Positions 18,908-25,720 of a stretch of 25,720 nt of DNA are shown piece after piece. The first letter of the stretch is position 1. Each line of letters opens with the position of its first letter. A model generated the notes under the pieces. It did not search any database. It had not been told where the DNA came from and saw only the letters and a program-made list of their open reading frames with translations. Made by a program: the position numbers and the translations under genes. This stretch comes from Chara braunii (lineage: Eukaryota; Streptophyta; Charophyceae; Charales; Characeae): contig BFEA01000502.1 of assembly GCA_003427395.1 (NCBI GenBank), positions 156,919-182,638 on the forward strand, read 5' to 3'.

Positions 18908-18926
18908 CACACACACACACACACAC
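18831..18926. repeat. (CT)n-(CA)n compound microsatellite
   Basis: About 37 CT units followed by about 10 CA units and three ACC. The reading frames over it encode only Leu-Ser or Arg-Glu runs. Confidence 0.97.
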
Positions 18927-19514
18927 CACCACCACATGTATGGTGCCACGTCATGGATCAACCTCTGACATGATTGTCAACGGATATTAATGCAACACCT
19001 TCCTTTTTTGTGTACGGATTGAAGATGCTCGCTTTTTGTGGAAGGGATGACTTCCTTTTTGCATTACCGACTCATATGAACACATGTCGTTGTTTTTGTA
19101 GTGTTTTTTTTTTTTTTTTTTTTTTTTAGTACGTTTTCTCGTGATTGATTTGTTTTTGTGATTTGCAGAATCCCTTATCAACATATTCAATTTCTCAAAG
19201 AAGGATCGAAACAGTTCAGCACTTGATTGGCATAGGAGAAATGAAGAAAAACAAAAGAAAAACAAACAAACGAAACAAATGAGGGTTACACACAAACATT
19301 TTAAAATACGATGAAGAACACTATGGGGATTGTAGCCTGTGGCCCGGCGGCATGACACATCAACATTCGACAATGGTTCTGAAGCTTTTTAAAAGATGTT
19401 AAACGGCCACTTCCATTCCATCATATCTCAGCCTTTCCATCCACTCACATCTCTCGTCGTACTCCAACCCCATACCTCTACCCACTCACCTCCGATAATA
19501 TCACCTCCATCTTG
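18927..19514. other. No gene recognised; contains a T-run
   Basis: A 24-base T homopolymer lies at 19104-19127. Frames here are A/T-biased and have no domain similarity that I can see. Confidence 0.4.
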
Positions 19515-19680
19515 CCATATCTCTCCACTTTTAGCCTGCCATATCTCTCCACTTCCATCCCGCCATATCTCCCCACTTCCACCCCGTTAAATCTCCCCAC
19601 TTCCATCCCATCAAATCTCCCCACTTCCAACCCGTCAAATCTCCCCACTTCCATCCCGCCATATATCTCTACCCCAACAC
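19515..19680. repeat. 24-bp minisatellite
   Basis: Six exact-length 24-base units from 19515 to 19658, plus a degenerate seventh, with consensus near ccatatctccccacttccat + cccg. As 24 is divisible by three, an eight-residue repeat (for example NLPTSIPS) is open on plus. The bias looks like a consequence of the repeat, not of selection. Confidence 0.9.
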
Positions 19681-20184
19681 CTCTACCCAAACACCCCGAC
19701 AACATTACCTCCATCCCGTCAAATTTGTCTACATACCTGCGTCAACCTAATAACCCCTGCACTCCATGTCCCTCATGAACGCACAAAACCATGTCCGATT
19801 GGGGAGTTAATATTAATAGGCATTCTTACTTTGAAACCCTTCTTCTCATTACTTACACCAGCGATTGCGAGGGATTACAAACAGTTGTGTAAAACATTCG
19901 TCCTCTATGTCACAATGTGTGAATCAGATGCGAAGGCAAACACAGGTCAACAGATACAGAAGAAAACATTTTTTCTGCAACAAGGCATGTTCTTAAACAC
20001 AGGCGGGATTGTGCCAAATTATTTTTTTTATCTTAATGATTAAACAATCGACCTTTGAAAACAAATTTTAGTACTGGGTGATGATAATGCAACATACAAC
20101 GCGGATCGTGTGCACTCGCCTTTGCAGACAAAAAAAAAAAAACACTCATTATATATCAAAAAATGGACAGCTTCCCCCCCCCGC

Positions 20185-20187
<3 letters not shown>
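19681..20187. other. No gene recognised
   Basis: AT-rich sequence with short A and T runs, and a C-rich stretch just before the CT array. Confidence 0.4.
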
Positions 20188-20246
<59 letters not shown>

Positions 20247-20247
20247 N

Positions 20248-20310
<63 letters not shown>
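20188..20310. repeat. (CT)n microsatellite containing an N
   Basis: About 61 CT units; base 20247 is N. The ambiguous base inside a long simple repeat suggests an assembly join, so the real length may differ. Confidence 0.97.
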
Positions 20311-20313
<3 letters not shown>

Positions 20314-20343
20314 GCGGAATCTAAAACGCACATTCCTATGACA

Positions 20344-21131
20344 TCATTGTGAAGGCGATTTCGGTGGCGGGCCCGACTTCTCCATTACGGTGAAACGCAG
20401 CATGTCCCTATCTGCATCCTCCCAGAAAGAGGGAGGGAGATTGAGGACCTCGATCGTCATCTATAGGCGGATGAACTCTCTCTCCATGTCCGCCAAACGC
20501 AAGGTCATGTCCTGACAGGAGGGGCACATTGACGTCTGCACAATCCGTGTAGATGCGCCAACTTCAGGCCGTTTGCCGTTATCCGTTGTCAATGACAAAC
20601 CTTCGAAATTTGAACTCGATAAACGGCACCATGGTCAACATCCCCTCCCCTGTGCACGACGTCATCACAGAATCCCCACGCTGTGTCCGCCTGCTGTTGA
20701 GCCACCAACAGTTGTGCTTCAACAACTTCACACCTCCTATTCGCTTCGTCCCTTTCAGTCAGCACCTCCTCCAAGGCTCGCTGTGTGTCAACTGTTGTGA
20801 CTCGCCTCTCCTCCCACATTCTCCTCCATCTAGTAATCTTGTGCCACAGTCACCCATTTTCAATGGCAAGGTCGTCACAGCATTGCCGAAGGGTGTCGCG
20901 CGAAGCTTGCAATGTTCTCTGGACACCCACAGCCCACCGCCGAGCATGAGTGTTCTCGTATGTAACTCAGTTCAACATACCGCTCTTCCGCATCGCATGG
21001 ACACTTTGATTATGTCACCCCTCTCCACCAAATACGTGTGCAGGCGTGAGACCTGTCTCCATCTGCTTGATGTCCTCAATCACCACACGCCTCTTCATAA
21101 CATAATCCCTACGCCCACCAACCCCTGCCAT
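20344..21131 (-). pseudogene. Degenerate coiled-coil ORF inside the Harbinger element
   Basis: Reads from ATG 21131 (MAGVGGRRDYVMKRRVV). Successive frames give RYVELSYIRE, WAVGVQRTLQASRDTLRQCC, and an amphipathic stretch rich in Glu, Arg and Gln (RALEEVLTERDEANRRCEVV ... LLVAQQQAD). The end has CPSCQDMTLRLADMEREF and EDADRDMLRFTV before a TGA at 20344-20346. At least two frameshifts and stops (for example TGA after LAIENG) break it. The amphipathic pattern and the CxxC pair are visible, but I do not recognise a family. It lies just downstream of the transposase on the same strand, so it may be a third element gene or a captured host fragment. Confidence 0.45.
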
Positions 21132-21177
21132 GTCTGCACCGAAAAGGTGAAGAGAAAAAGTGGAGACTTTATAAGGT

Positions 21178-22779
21178 TCAGCAAATGAAGTGGCACCACA
21201 CACACACACGCACACACGCACACACGCACACACGCACAAGCAACTTATAGCGGACGACAAAATGTTTGTGCGTTGAAAACAGGCCCCACGAAACAGAAAC
21301 GAACCTGTTGTGGCCCGTTTCTGTTTTGTGGGGCGTGTTCTCTCTGCATACACAGTTTTGCACAACACAAATATCGTCATCGACCATCCCTGCGGCGTGG
21401 TACAAACGGATAACCTCGACACACAGGGCATCCCTCATAGCTTGGCCACGCTGTCGACCGAACATCAATAGAAACGGAAAACCACCCCCTTCTCTGCCAT
21501 CTCTGGCTGGCGGAATTGGTGGTGACGACGCATCAGACACACAACCATCCTCCTCAGGAACATCACCGCATTCCTGTAGCAGGTTGTGGATAACACAACA
21601 TGCATGGAATTCCAACCCCTCCCTTTTGATGTCGTTGACGTGCGGGCAGTAAAAAAAACGGAAACACATCTTGAACACTCCAAAAAACCGCTCAACGGTG
21701 GATCTGACAATTTTGTGGAGTGCATTAAACTCCCGCATGGCTTCTGTCACGCGGGGTTGGTGTGCGTAAGGAATGACCAACCATGGCAGATTGGGTTACC
21801 CCCCATCGCCAACCAAGTACCTGCCAGGAACCCTGGGGATCGACGGCCTCTGACCGCGGTACGGATCATCAGGATCATCCACGAACATCTGGCCCCGCAA
21901 CGCTCGTTTATACAAGGACGTGTTTTTCAACTCACATGCATCACCAACAGTTCTCAGAAAACCAAAGCATAAGTCGATGACCTTAAGGTCCGTGTCGACA
22001 ACTAGTTGTGCAAGAACGAAGAATTGGTTGTTCCTCCCCGAACAATACTTGTCTCCATCCCTGGATCGAGGCTTGTCCATGTAAACGTCAGTGCAGTCAA
22101 TGCACCCCCAACAATTAGGGAAACCAAGATCGTTGAACTTTTGCATCCTTTCGTGATGCTCACGATACCCCCCAAAACCAACTGCCTTTGGATACGAAGC
22201 AATGATGGCCTCCACAACTTTCTTTAATCGCTCGCAGACCACTTGTCTTGCCCATTCTGTAAGCGGAGCAACTGTGACAATGATGGTCCCCATGCGCCCA
22301 CCTATTGATAACGTACACAAGTTTTTGCGCCGGTGGTAAGGGAAGCCTAAATCTCGTCACTTGTTTTTGAAGACGTGGAGCCAATTTTCGCAGCAACCGA
22401 TTGAAGGTGGACTGCCGCATCCGTAGAAAAGGAAAGTAATGGTCGTCCTCAGCATTGTCACTAGGAATGAGGTCCTTCCACAAACCAGCTGTTCGTCGCA
22501 TTACCCACCACCTCGGGGATACACGGGCGTACAGATTCGTGATTTGTGCAATCGTGGACCACAACCACGCCAGGCTGTGCTTCCCACCACTGTCATCATC
22601 GACTTCATCATTCAATAAGTTTAGATAGGGATTGAACGATGGAAGCTCAAACATGGGCTGCCTATGGGGCTGCCCAAAATCATATCTAGAATGCGAAAAG
22701 CATCCTCAGCCATTCTCCCGAGGACATCCATGACAGCTACGGCCACTCCTTCACACTCCCGTCTTCGTAAAAGAGCCAT
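21178..22779 (-). pseudogene. PIF/Harbinger DDE transposase
   Basis: Starts at ATG 22779 (MALLRRRECEG). The N-terminus includes FPFLRMRQSTFNRLLRKLAP, the helix-turn-helix region upstream of the DDE core. The catalytic residues are in place: D in GCIDCTDV (22096-22098), D in LVVDTDLKV (about 21994) and E in RSTVERFFGVFK (21691-21693). The conserved CCVIHNLL follows. Breaks are a shift near 22640-22660, one missing base near 22305-22315 (RWAHG / GTIIVTV) and TAA at 21781-21783 within GDGG*PNLPWL. The C-terminus runs into a CA-type microsatellite. The family is HARBI1-like DDE_Tnp_4. The Myb-like partner is convergent at 16588. With only three lesions in about 500 codons, the loss of function seems recent. 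Confidence 0.88.
21197..21237. repeat. Imperfect (CA)n / CACG microsatellite
   Basis: cacacacacacacgcacaca-type repeat adjoining the 3' end of the transposase frame. The transposase frame reads through it, giving a Cys/Val/Arg tail unlikely to be original. Confidence 0.9.
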
Positions 22780-23431
22780 TGCGAAACTGCCTCTTACCAG
22801 GAAGATGCGCAACCCAAACTCAAGCTACAACCCCTTCACGCATGCTACCAATGGCGGTGGTCGTGTTGGTTTCGATCCCTCGCCGCACAAAGGTCTGGGT
22901 TTAGGGGGAAAGGTAGTCGGGTGGGGTGGACGATGGAGTGGGTATTGAGCCAGCAAACCCCGTGGAACTTAGCAGACGAGCGAGCGGGCAGAACAAAGCT
23001 ACATGCCAGAACGGGAAAGGAAATGTTTCCACTTCGGGGGTCAGTGCATCCCGTGCACCGCAGAAAACTAAGTTGGAACTGTCGCGTATGGCCTCCTTAA
23101 AAAACGACCAACATATTTTCCCGAAAATAGGAAAGTGCCCCTTTCTCGTTATTTTAAAATCACAAAAGGTTGTCGCACACCGTTTGAAACCGTGTTAGTG
23201 GGTCATGGCCCCAGGACAAACGCGGTAGAAAAAGGAGAATAAACGGAAAAGAAAAAACTACTGGGGGTTCTATACACACCTGCAGCGCCGTTTTCAAGTG
23301 TAGCTCAAGTGTGCCCAGATAGGTGACTTGAAAAACGGGTAGGTTTGTCTAGGCCGCACTAGAACCACCCTTGAGCTTTTTCCGCCCGTTTGCAAAACCC
23401 AAAAACCAAATCACGGCCCGACCGTGATTAG
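22780..23431. other. Harbinger upstream side, no gene recognised
   Basis: Presumed transposase promoter side of the element. It holds an imperfect inverted pair, cgttttcaagt (about 23289) and acttgaaaaacg (about 23326). Short frames on plus show no known domain. The element terminus was not located. Confidence 0.35.
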
Positions 23432-23484
23432 CGAAACTCAAGGGCGCCGTGGAACGGTGGCGGGCAAGAAATCCTTGAGTTTCG
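23432..23484. repeat. 12-bp perfect inverted repeat
   Basis: cgaaactcaagg (23432-23443) and its exact inverse ccttgagtttcg (23473-23484), separated by 29 bases. It could be a hairpin or subterminal repeat of the Harbinger element. Confidence 0.7.
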
Positions 23485-23703
23485 AGTGTTGTGAAATGAG
23501 GCCCTTTGTTCCCGTGCGCAGTTCGTTCCCCTCGTGCCGCTCATTTTTAAAGAAGACAAAAAAAACCATATTTTTTTTCCCTTTCTTCTCTTTTTGTTTG
23601 TTTTTGGTATTGCTAGTTTGCCCGTACTTTTGGGCACATACGGGCATTCCCCTCCCCGAACCCTCGTGTTAGCGACCGCATATTTGTTTTTTAAGCGGGC
23701 AAA

Positions 23704-23731
23704 GGTACCGGTGGTTTAAACCACTAGTACC
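23704..23731. repeat. 28-base near-perfect palindrome
   Basis: Centred on TTTAAA, arms ggtaccggtggttt and aaaccactagtacc; 12 of 14 positions pair as Watson-Crick, with one G-T and one mismatch. It lies directly before the second family B repeat. Confidence 0.8.
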
Positions 23732-23870
23732 TCGCCCAACTATGCAGTCCGACCCTCAGGCGACTGGTATGCCAAACCTTCCGAGCCTGAGGGTGCTGGT
23801 GGTAGGGCAAACCGAGGCTGGAGGGACCTGTAGCTGGGAAAAAAATAAAAAATAAAAAAAAGCAACACCC
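23731..23870 (+). mobile_element. SINE-like repeat, family B, copy 2
   Basis: Shares with 1010-1140 the run ctatg...gtc.ga.cct, then ggtatgcc, aacc and ccgagcctg. It ends in A-rich sequence (about 23840-23868). Confidence 0.5.
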
Positions 23871-24139
23871 CTAAGGACGTGAATCCAGTTGTATACATTC
23901 CCTGAAGTGGTAGTGTGAGCAAGCCTCTGTATGCCCGTGTCGTACCTGTTGCCTTCAACTCATAATCTAAAAAGTAGAAGAAGACAAAAAAAAAAGAACC
24001 GTCGTCTGTGTCAGAATCTAGATGGTAGACGAAGAAAAATAATAATAAACATCCCTTTTGCCCTGAATTTGGTTTGATACATTCGTTGTTGTGCCAGTAT
24101 GCCCTCAAGGAGGGCCGTTAAGTGGATCACGGTTTTTTT
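23871..24139. other. No gene recognised
   Basis: A-rich sequence without a credible frame. The minus-strand frame at 23740-24108 is Phe-rich translation of A-rich DNA. Confidence 0.4.
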
Positions 24140-24376
24140 TTATGTCTGCCTGAAGAAAATGATTTTCTGGCGTAATATACGGCGGTAGGTAAGGTTTCTT
24201 CATGCTAATGTTACTACGAGGATTCAGATCAATGGTCTTTTGTCACCAGTCATTCGGCTACAACGCTCCGTTAGACAAGGGGATCCTTTAGCGGTTGTTA
24301 GCCTAATTTCTGTTTGTAATAATCATGGAAGCCTGGGGAGTCAATCTTAGGGTCAATCATAGTCTTAAATAACTCT

Positions 24377-24391
24377 AGATCTCGGGCATTC
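24377..24391. repeat. Left target duplication of the U6 insertion
   Basis: agatctcgggcattc, repeated with one difference as agatctcggggattc at 24499-24513. Confidence 0.88.
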
Positions 24392-24393
24392 TT

Positions 24394-24493
24394 GTCCTTA
24401 GGAACATTCGTTAAAATTGGAATGATACAAAGAAGATTAGCATGGCCCTTGTGCAAGGACGACACACATAAATTGAGAAATGGTCCAAAGTTT
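24394..24493 (+). pseudogene. Full-length U6 snRNA retropseudogene
   Basis: About 100 bases align end to end with plant U6. The 5' stem region is gtccttaggaacat, followed by taaaattgg, agaagattagcatggccc, gcaaggac, gacacacataaa and gagaaatggtccaaa, ending in ttt. The ACAGAGA box, which pairs with the 5' splice site, reads ACAAAGA, and several C-to-T changes are present; the AGC triad is kept. A few A residues follow, then the right copy of a 15-base target duplication. No plant USE promoter element is seen upstream. It is therefore a retroposed copy in LINE sequence, not a working gene. Confidence 0.88.
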
Positions 24494-24498
24494 CAAAA

Positions 24499-24513
24499 AG
24501 ATCTCGGGGATTC
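24499..24513. repeat. Right target duplication of the U6 insertion
   Basis: agatctcggggattc, 14 of 15 bases identical to 24377-24391. Confidence 0.88.
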
Positions 24514-24635
24514 CTGATGAAGCAATTCCCATCGTTGCCATGTTTGCAGATGATCTCACTATACAAATGGAGACCTTGACCTCCAATCTGGAAGAGATTA
24601 AGGCATTGATGGATCTCAGTAGTATCGGATATGAC

Positions 24636-24740
24636 TAGGCTACCAGCCGGGCCGGGGGGTTCTCCCTGATTTTCTGGGCGCCCCGGCAATGCAAGGACAC
24701 GGGACGGTAAAAAAAAAAAAAAAGAATCCAAACAAAAATA
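24636..24740 (+). mobile_element. Family C repeat, third copy
   Basis: Starts taggctaccagccgggcc as at 7292, shares gcaaggac and ggga(c)ggt, and ends in about 14 A residues (24708-24724) plus A-rich sequence. A loose match to the inverted end (catagccta) lies near 24833. It truncates the LINE RT fragment. Confidence 0.55.
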
Positions 24741-24990
24741 AAAAATTTCCAAAAATGGCGGTGTCAAAACGTGCTCGCCCACTCACTATTTTGTTTTTTT
24801 TTCACTTTTTACTTTTAGCTTTCACTTTGTTGCATAGCCTAAACAAAATTATTATTTTTTAAAACTTTTTTAACGAGTTTTGTATTATGTGAAGTACGCA
24901 TCTATAAATTTTCAGGGCATTTGGATATGCCAAAAAACAATGAAAAATTGTCAAAGATAGCGATGTCGAAAATGTGCTCGCTCACTCACA
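24741..24990. repeat. Diverged direct repeat pair
   Basis: aatggcggtgtcaaaacgtg + ctcgcccactcac near 24754-24786 recurs as gatagcgatgtcgaaaatgtg-like + ctcgctcactcac near 24957-24990. The pair brackets an AT-rich stretch with no gene. Confidence 0.5.
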
Positions 24991-24994
24991 CACA

Positions 24995-25450
24995 TCTTAT
25001 GATCCGCCCTTGGGCACGGACCCTAGGGGAAAATCCTTACCCAGACCAAAGCATGATCCAGATCTCCCGACATTAAAATCATATTTATTTGGGATCTAGT
25101 TTGGTGCAGGGTGCCACTGTTCCTTATATACAGGTAAAAAGTCTTTCTTAGGGTCATAAATGTTGATCATACATATGATTTCCAATTCTAACATAACTAG
25201 CGCAGAAACGCATATCCCGTGTTCCTCGTCTACCATCAAATAAACTAACTCAGCTTTGGAGTCAGGAGGGGTGATGGTCACCCCTCCTGATCCACTCCTC
25301 GGCGTTGAGGAGTTAAGTTTTTAGAAGGGTCATACAATGTTGTGTGTTCGCATATGAGCTAGAGATGAAGTGAGATGGGTTTTCTTGATGCAAATGAGGT
25401 CCACCCGTATTCGATCACCGACTTCTTTCAGTTGTTCAATTGTAGCTTTC
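24995..25450 (-). pseudogene. L1-like LINE endonuclease fragment
   Basis: Read from right to left: DLICIKKTHLTSSLA (the ICLQETHL motif, with the catalytic Glu changed), then stops, then SGSGGVTITPPDSK, DEEHGICVSALVMLELEII and INIYDPKKD (the VYAP strand). After further changes comes YDFNVGRSGS (the GDFNV motif with Gly changed to Tyr). The order matches an APE endonuclease of L1-like ORF2. The loss of QET and GD residues and several stops show a dead fragment. It is convergent with the plus-strand RT fragment and probably a separate insertion. Confidence 0.65.
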
Positions 25451-25562
25451 ATTTTTTTTTAGTTTGTTGTCATTCAACCTCGCTCTCTCTTTTCTTTCTT
25501 TCGTAGCCCCCACATCTTACCCCTCCCCCCTCTCCCCCCCCTCCCTCCCCTCTCTTTCTCTC
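25451..25562. repeat. Pyrimidine-rich tract
   Basis: T-run, then ctctctcttttctttctttc and C-rich ccctcccccc-type sequence, with no frame. Confidence 0.8.
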
Positions 25563-25705
25563 TTCCGTACTCGCACACACTGAGGCCCATTTCTTTGGCT
25601 AATTGGGCCAAATTCACAATTCGCAACCCTAAGGCTGCTGTATGGTGGGTTCAAGCACCAATGTTTGCAGCCCAAAGGCTGCACCTAAAGGGAACACATC
25701 AACCT
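25563..25705. other. No gene; contains a repeat phrase shared with 735-790
   Basis: aaccctaaggctgctgtatg + gtgggttcaa near 25623-25653 resembles gtcctaagggggctgcggta + tggtgggatc near 735-765. Confidence 0.4.
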
Positions 25706-25720
25706 CTGTCTCTTATACAC
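25706..25720. other. Tn5 mosaic end (Nextera adapter) remnant
   Basis: The last 15 bases, ctgtctcttatacac, equal the first 15 of the 19-base transposase mosaic end used in Nextera libraries. Its place at the very edge marks untrimmed adapter and not genomic sequence. Confidence 0.93.

Larger units (their letters stand above)
24140..24635 (+). pseudogene. L1-like LINE reverse-transcriptase fragment, split by U6
   Basis: Encodes VRFLHANVTTRIQINGLL, then RLQRSVRQGDPLA (RT motif B, about 24255-24292), then [16 protein letters not shown] up to ISGI at 24390. After the U6 insert the same frame resumes [19 protein letters not shown], with motif C FADD near 24540-24551, and TSNLEEIKALMDLSSIGYD. Stops and a frameshift (after PLA) occur. 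The fragment is cut at 24636 by a family C repeat. The motif B wording (SVRQGDPLA versus SLRQGCPLA) shows it is a different LINE family from the one at 7281-15270. Confidence 0.8.

Noticed and set aside
20553-21188. Plus-strand frame of 211 residues
   Set aside because: It is the antisense of the minus-strand coiled-coil ORF and has no domain features of its own.
21266-22227. Plus-strand frames opposite the transposase
   Set aside because: Shadows of the minus-strand DDE transposase.
24300-24393. An active U6 promoter (TATA-like ttaaata near 24364)
   Set aside because: The sequence is LINE coding sequence, there is no USE element, and target duplications show the copy is retroposed.
24140-25450. 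A second twin-primed LINE formed by the RT (plus) and EN (minus) fragments
   Set aside because: Twin priming would put the inverted 5' part upstream of the sense 3' part; here it lies downstream, and a family C repeat intervenes.

Overview
This is a gene-poor, repeat-dense eukaryotic contig in which I see no host protein-coding gene. The content points to a plant-lineage genome, most likely a charophyte alga such as Chara. The reasons are a U6 snRNA copy with a plant-like 5' end, Penelope-like, L1-like and PIF/Harbinger-type elements together, many A-tailed SINE-like repeats, and very long CT/GA microsatellites. The Chara assignment is inference. The window ends in 15 bases of the Tn5 (Nextera) mosaic end, so the right edge is a library artefact or contig end.

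Layout. (a) 1-1009: CT/GT microsatellite, GA-rich minisatellite and unrecognised DNA. (b) 1010-7137: a SINE-like repeat (family B) whose A-rich tail holds a Penelope-like retroelement (PLE). The PLE has ~0.8-kb direct repeats (1194-2010 and 6321-7084), each with a hammerhead ribozyme, and perfect 18-bp target duplications outside. Inside, in order, are a CCHC zinc-knuckle/coiled-coil ORF, a SAP-like ORF overlapping it by ATGA, a GIY-YIG endonuclease and a PLE-type reverse transcriptase. The endonuclease precedes the RT, the permuted order of the Chlamys/Naiad-type PLE clade. The first two ORFs are open; EN and RT are broken. (c) 7268-15283: one L1-like LINE that appears to have inserted by twin priming. 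Its 3' half reads on the minus strand (11840 to 8844) and its 5' half (ORF1 remnant, APE endonuclease, first half of RT) is inverted on the plus strand (11843 to 15270). The halves meet at the same point of the RT domain, and 12 of 13 bases match in a candidate target duplication at 7268 and 15271. At least three later retroposons interrupt its coding region.

(d) 15284-16587: long T-run and unrecognised DNA. (e) 16588-22779: a decayed PIF/Harbinger DNA transposon, with a Myb/SANT-like ORF1 protein on plus, a DDE transposase on minus, and a minus-strand coiled-coil ORF between them, all carrying frameshifts or stops. Long CT and CA tracts and a 24-bp minisatellite lie in the middle. (f) 22780-25720: inverted repeats, a second family-B SINE copy, an L1-like RT fragment into which a full-length U6 retropseudogene has inserted (15-bp target duplication), a family-C repeat, a minus-strand L1-like endonuclease fragment and a pyrimidine tract.

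The genes do not form a pathway; they are layered insertions. The best candidate for a new biological unit is the PLE, which combines a permuted endonuclease/RT, a gag-like zinc-knuckle protein, a SAP protein and hammerhead ribozymes.
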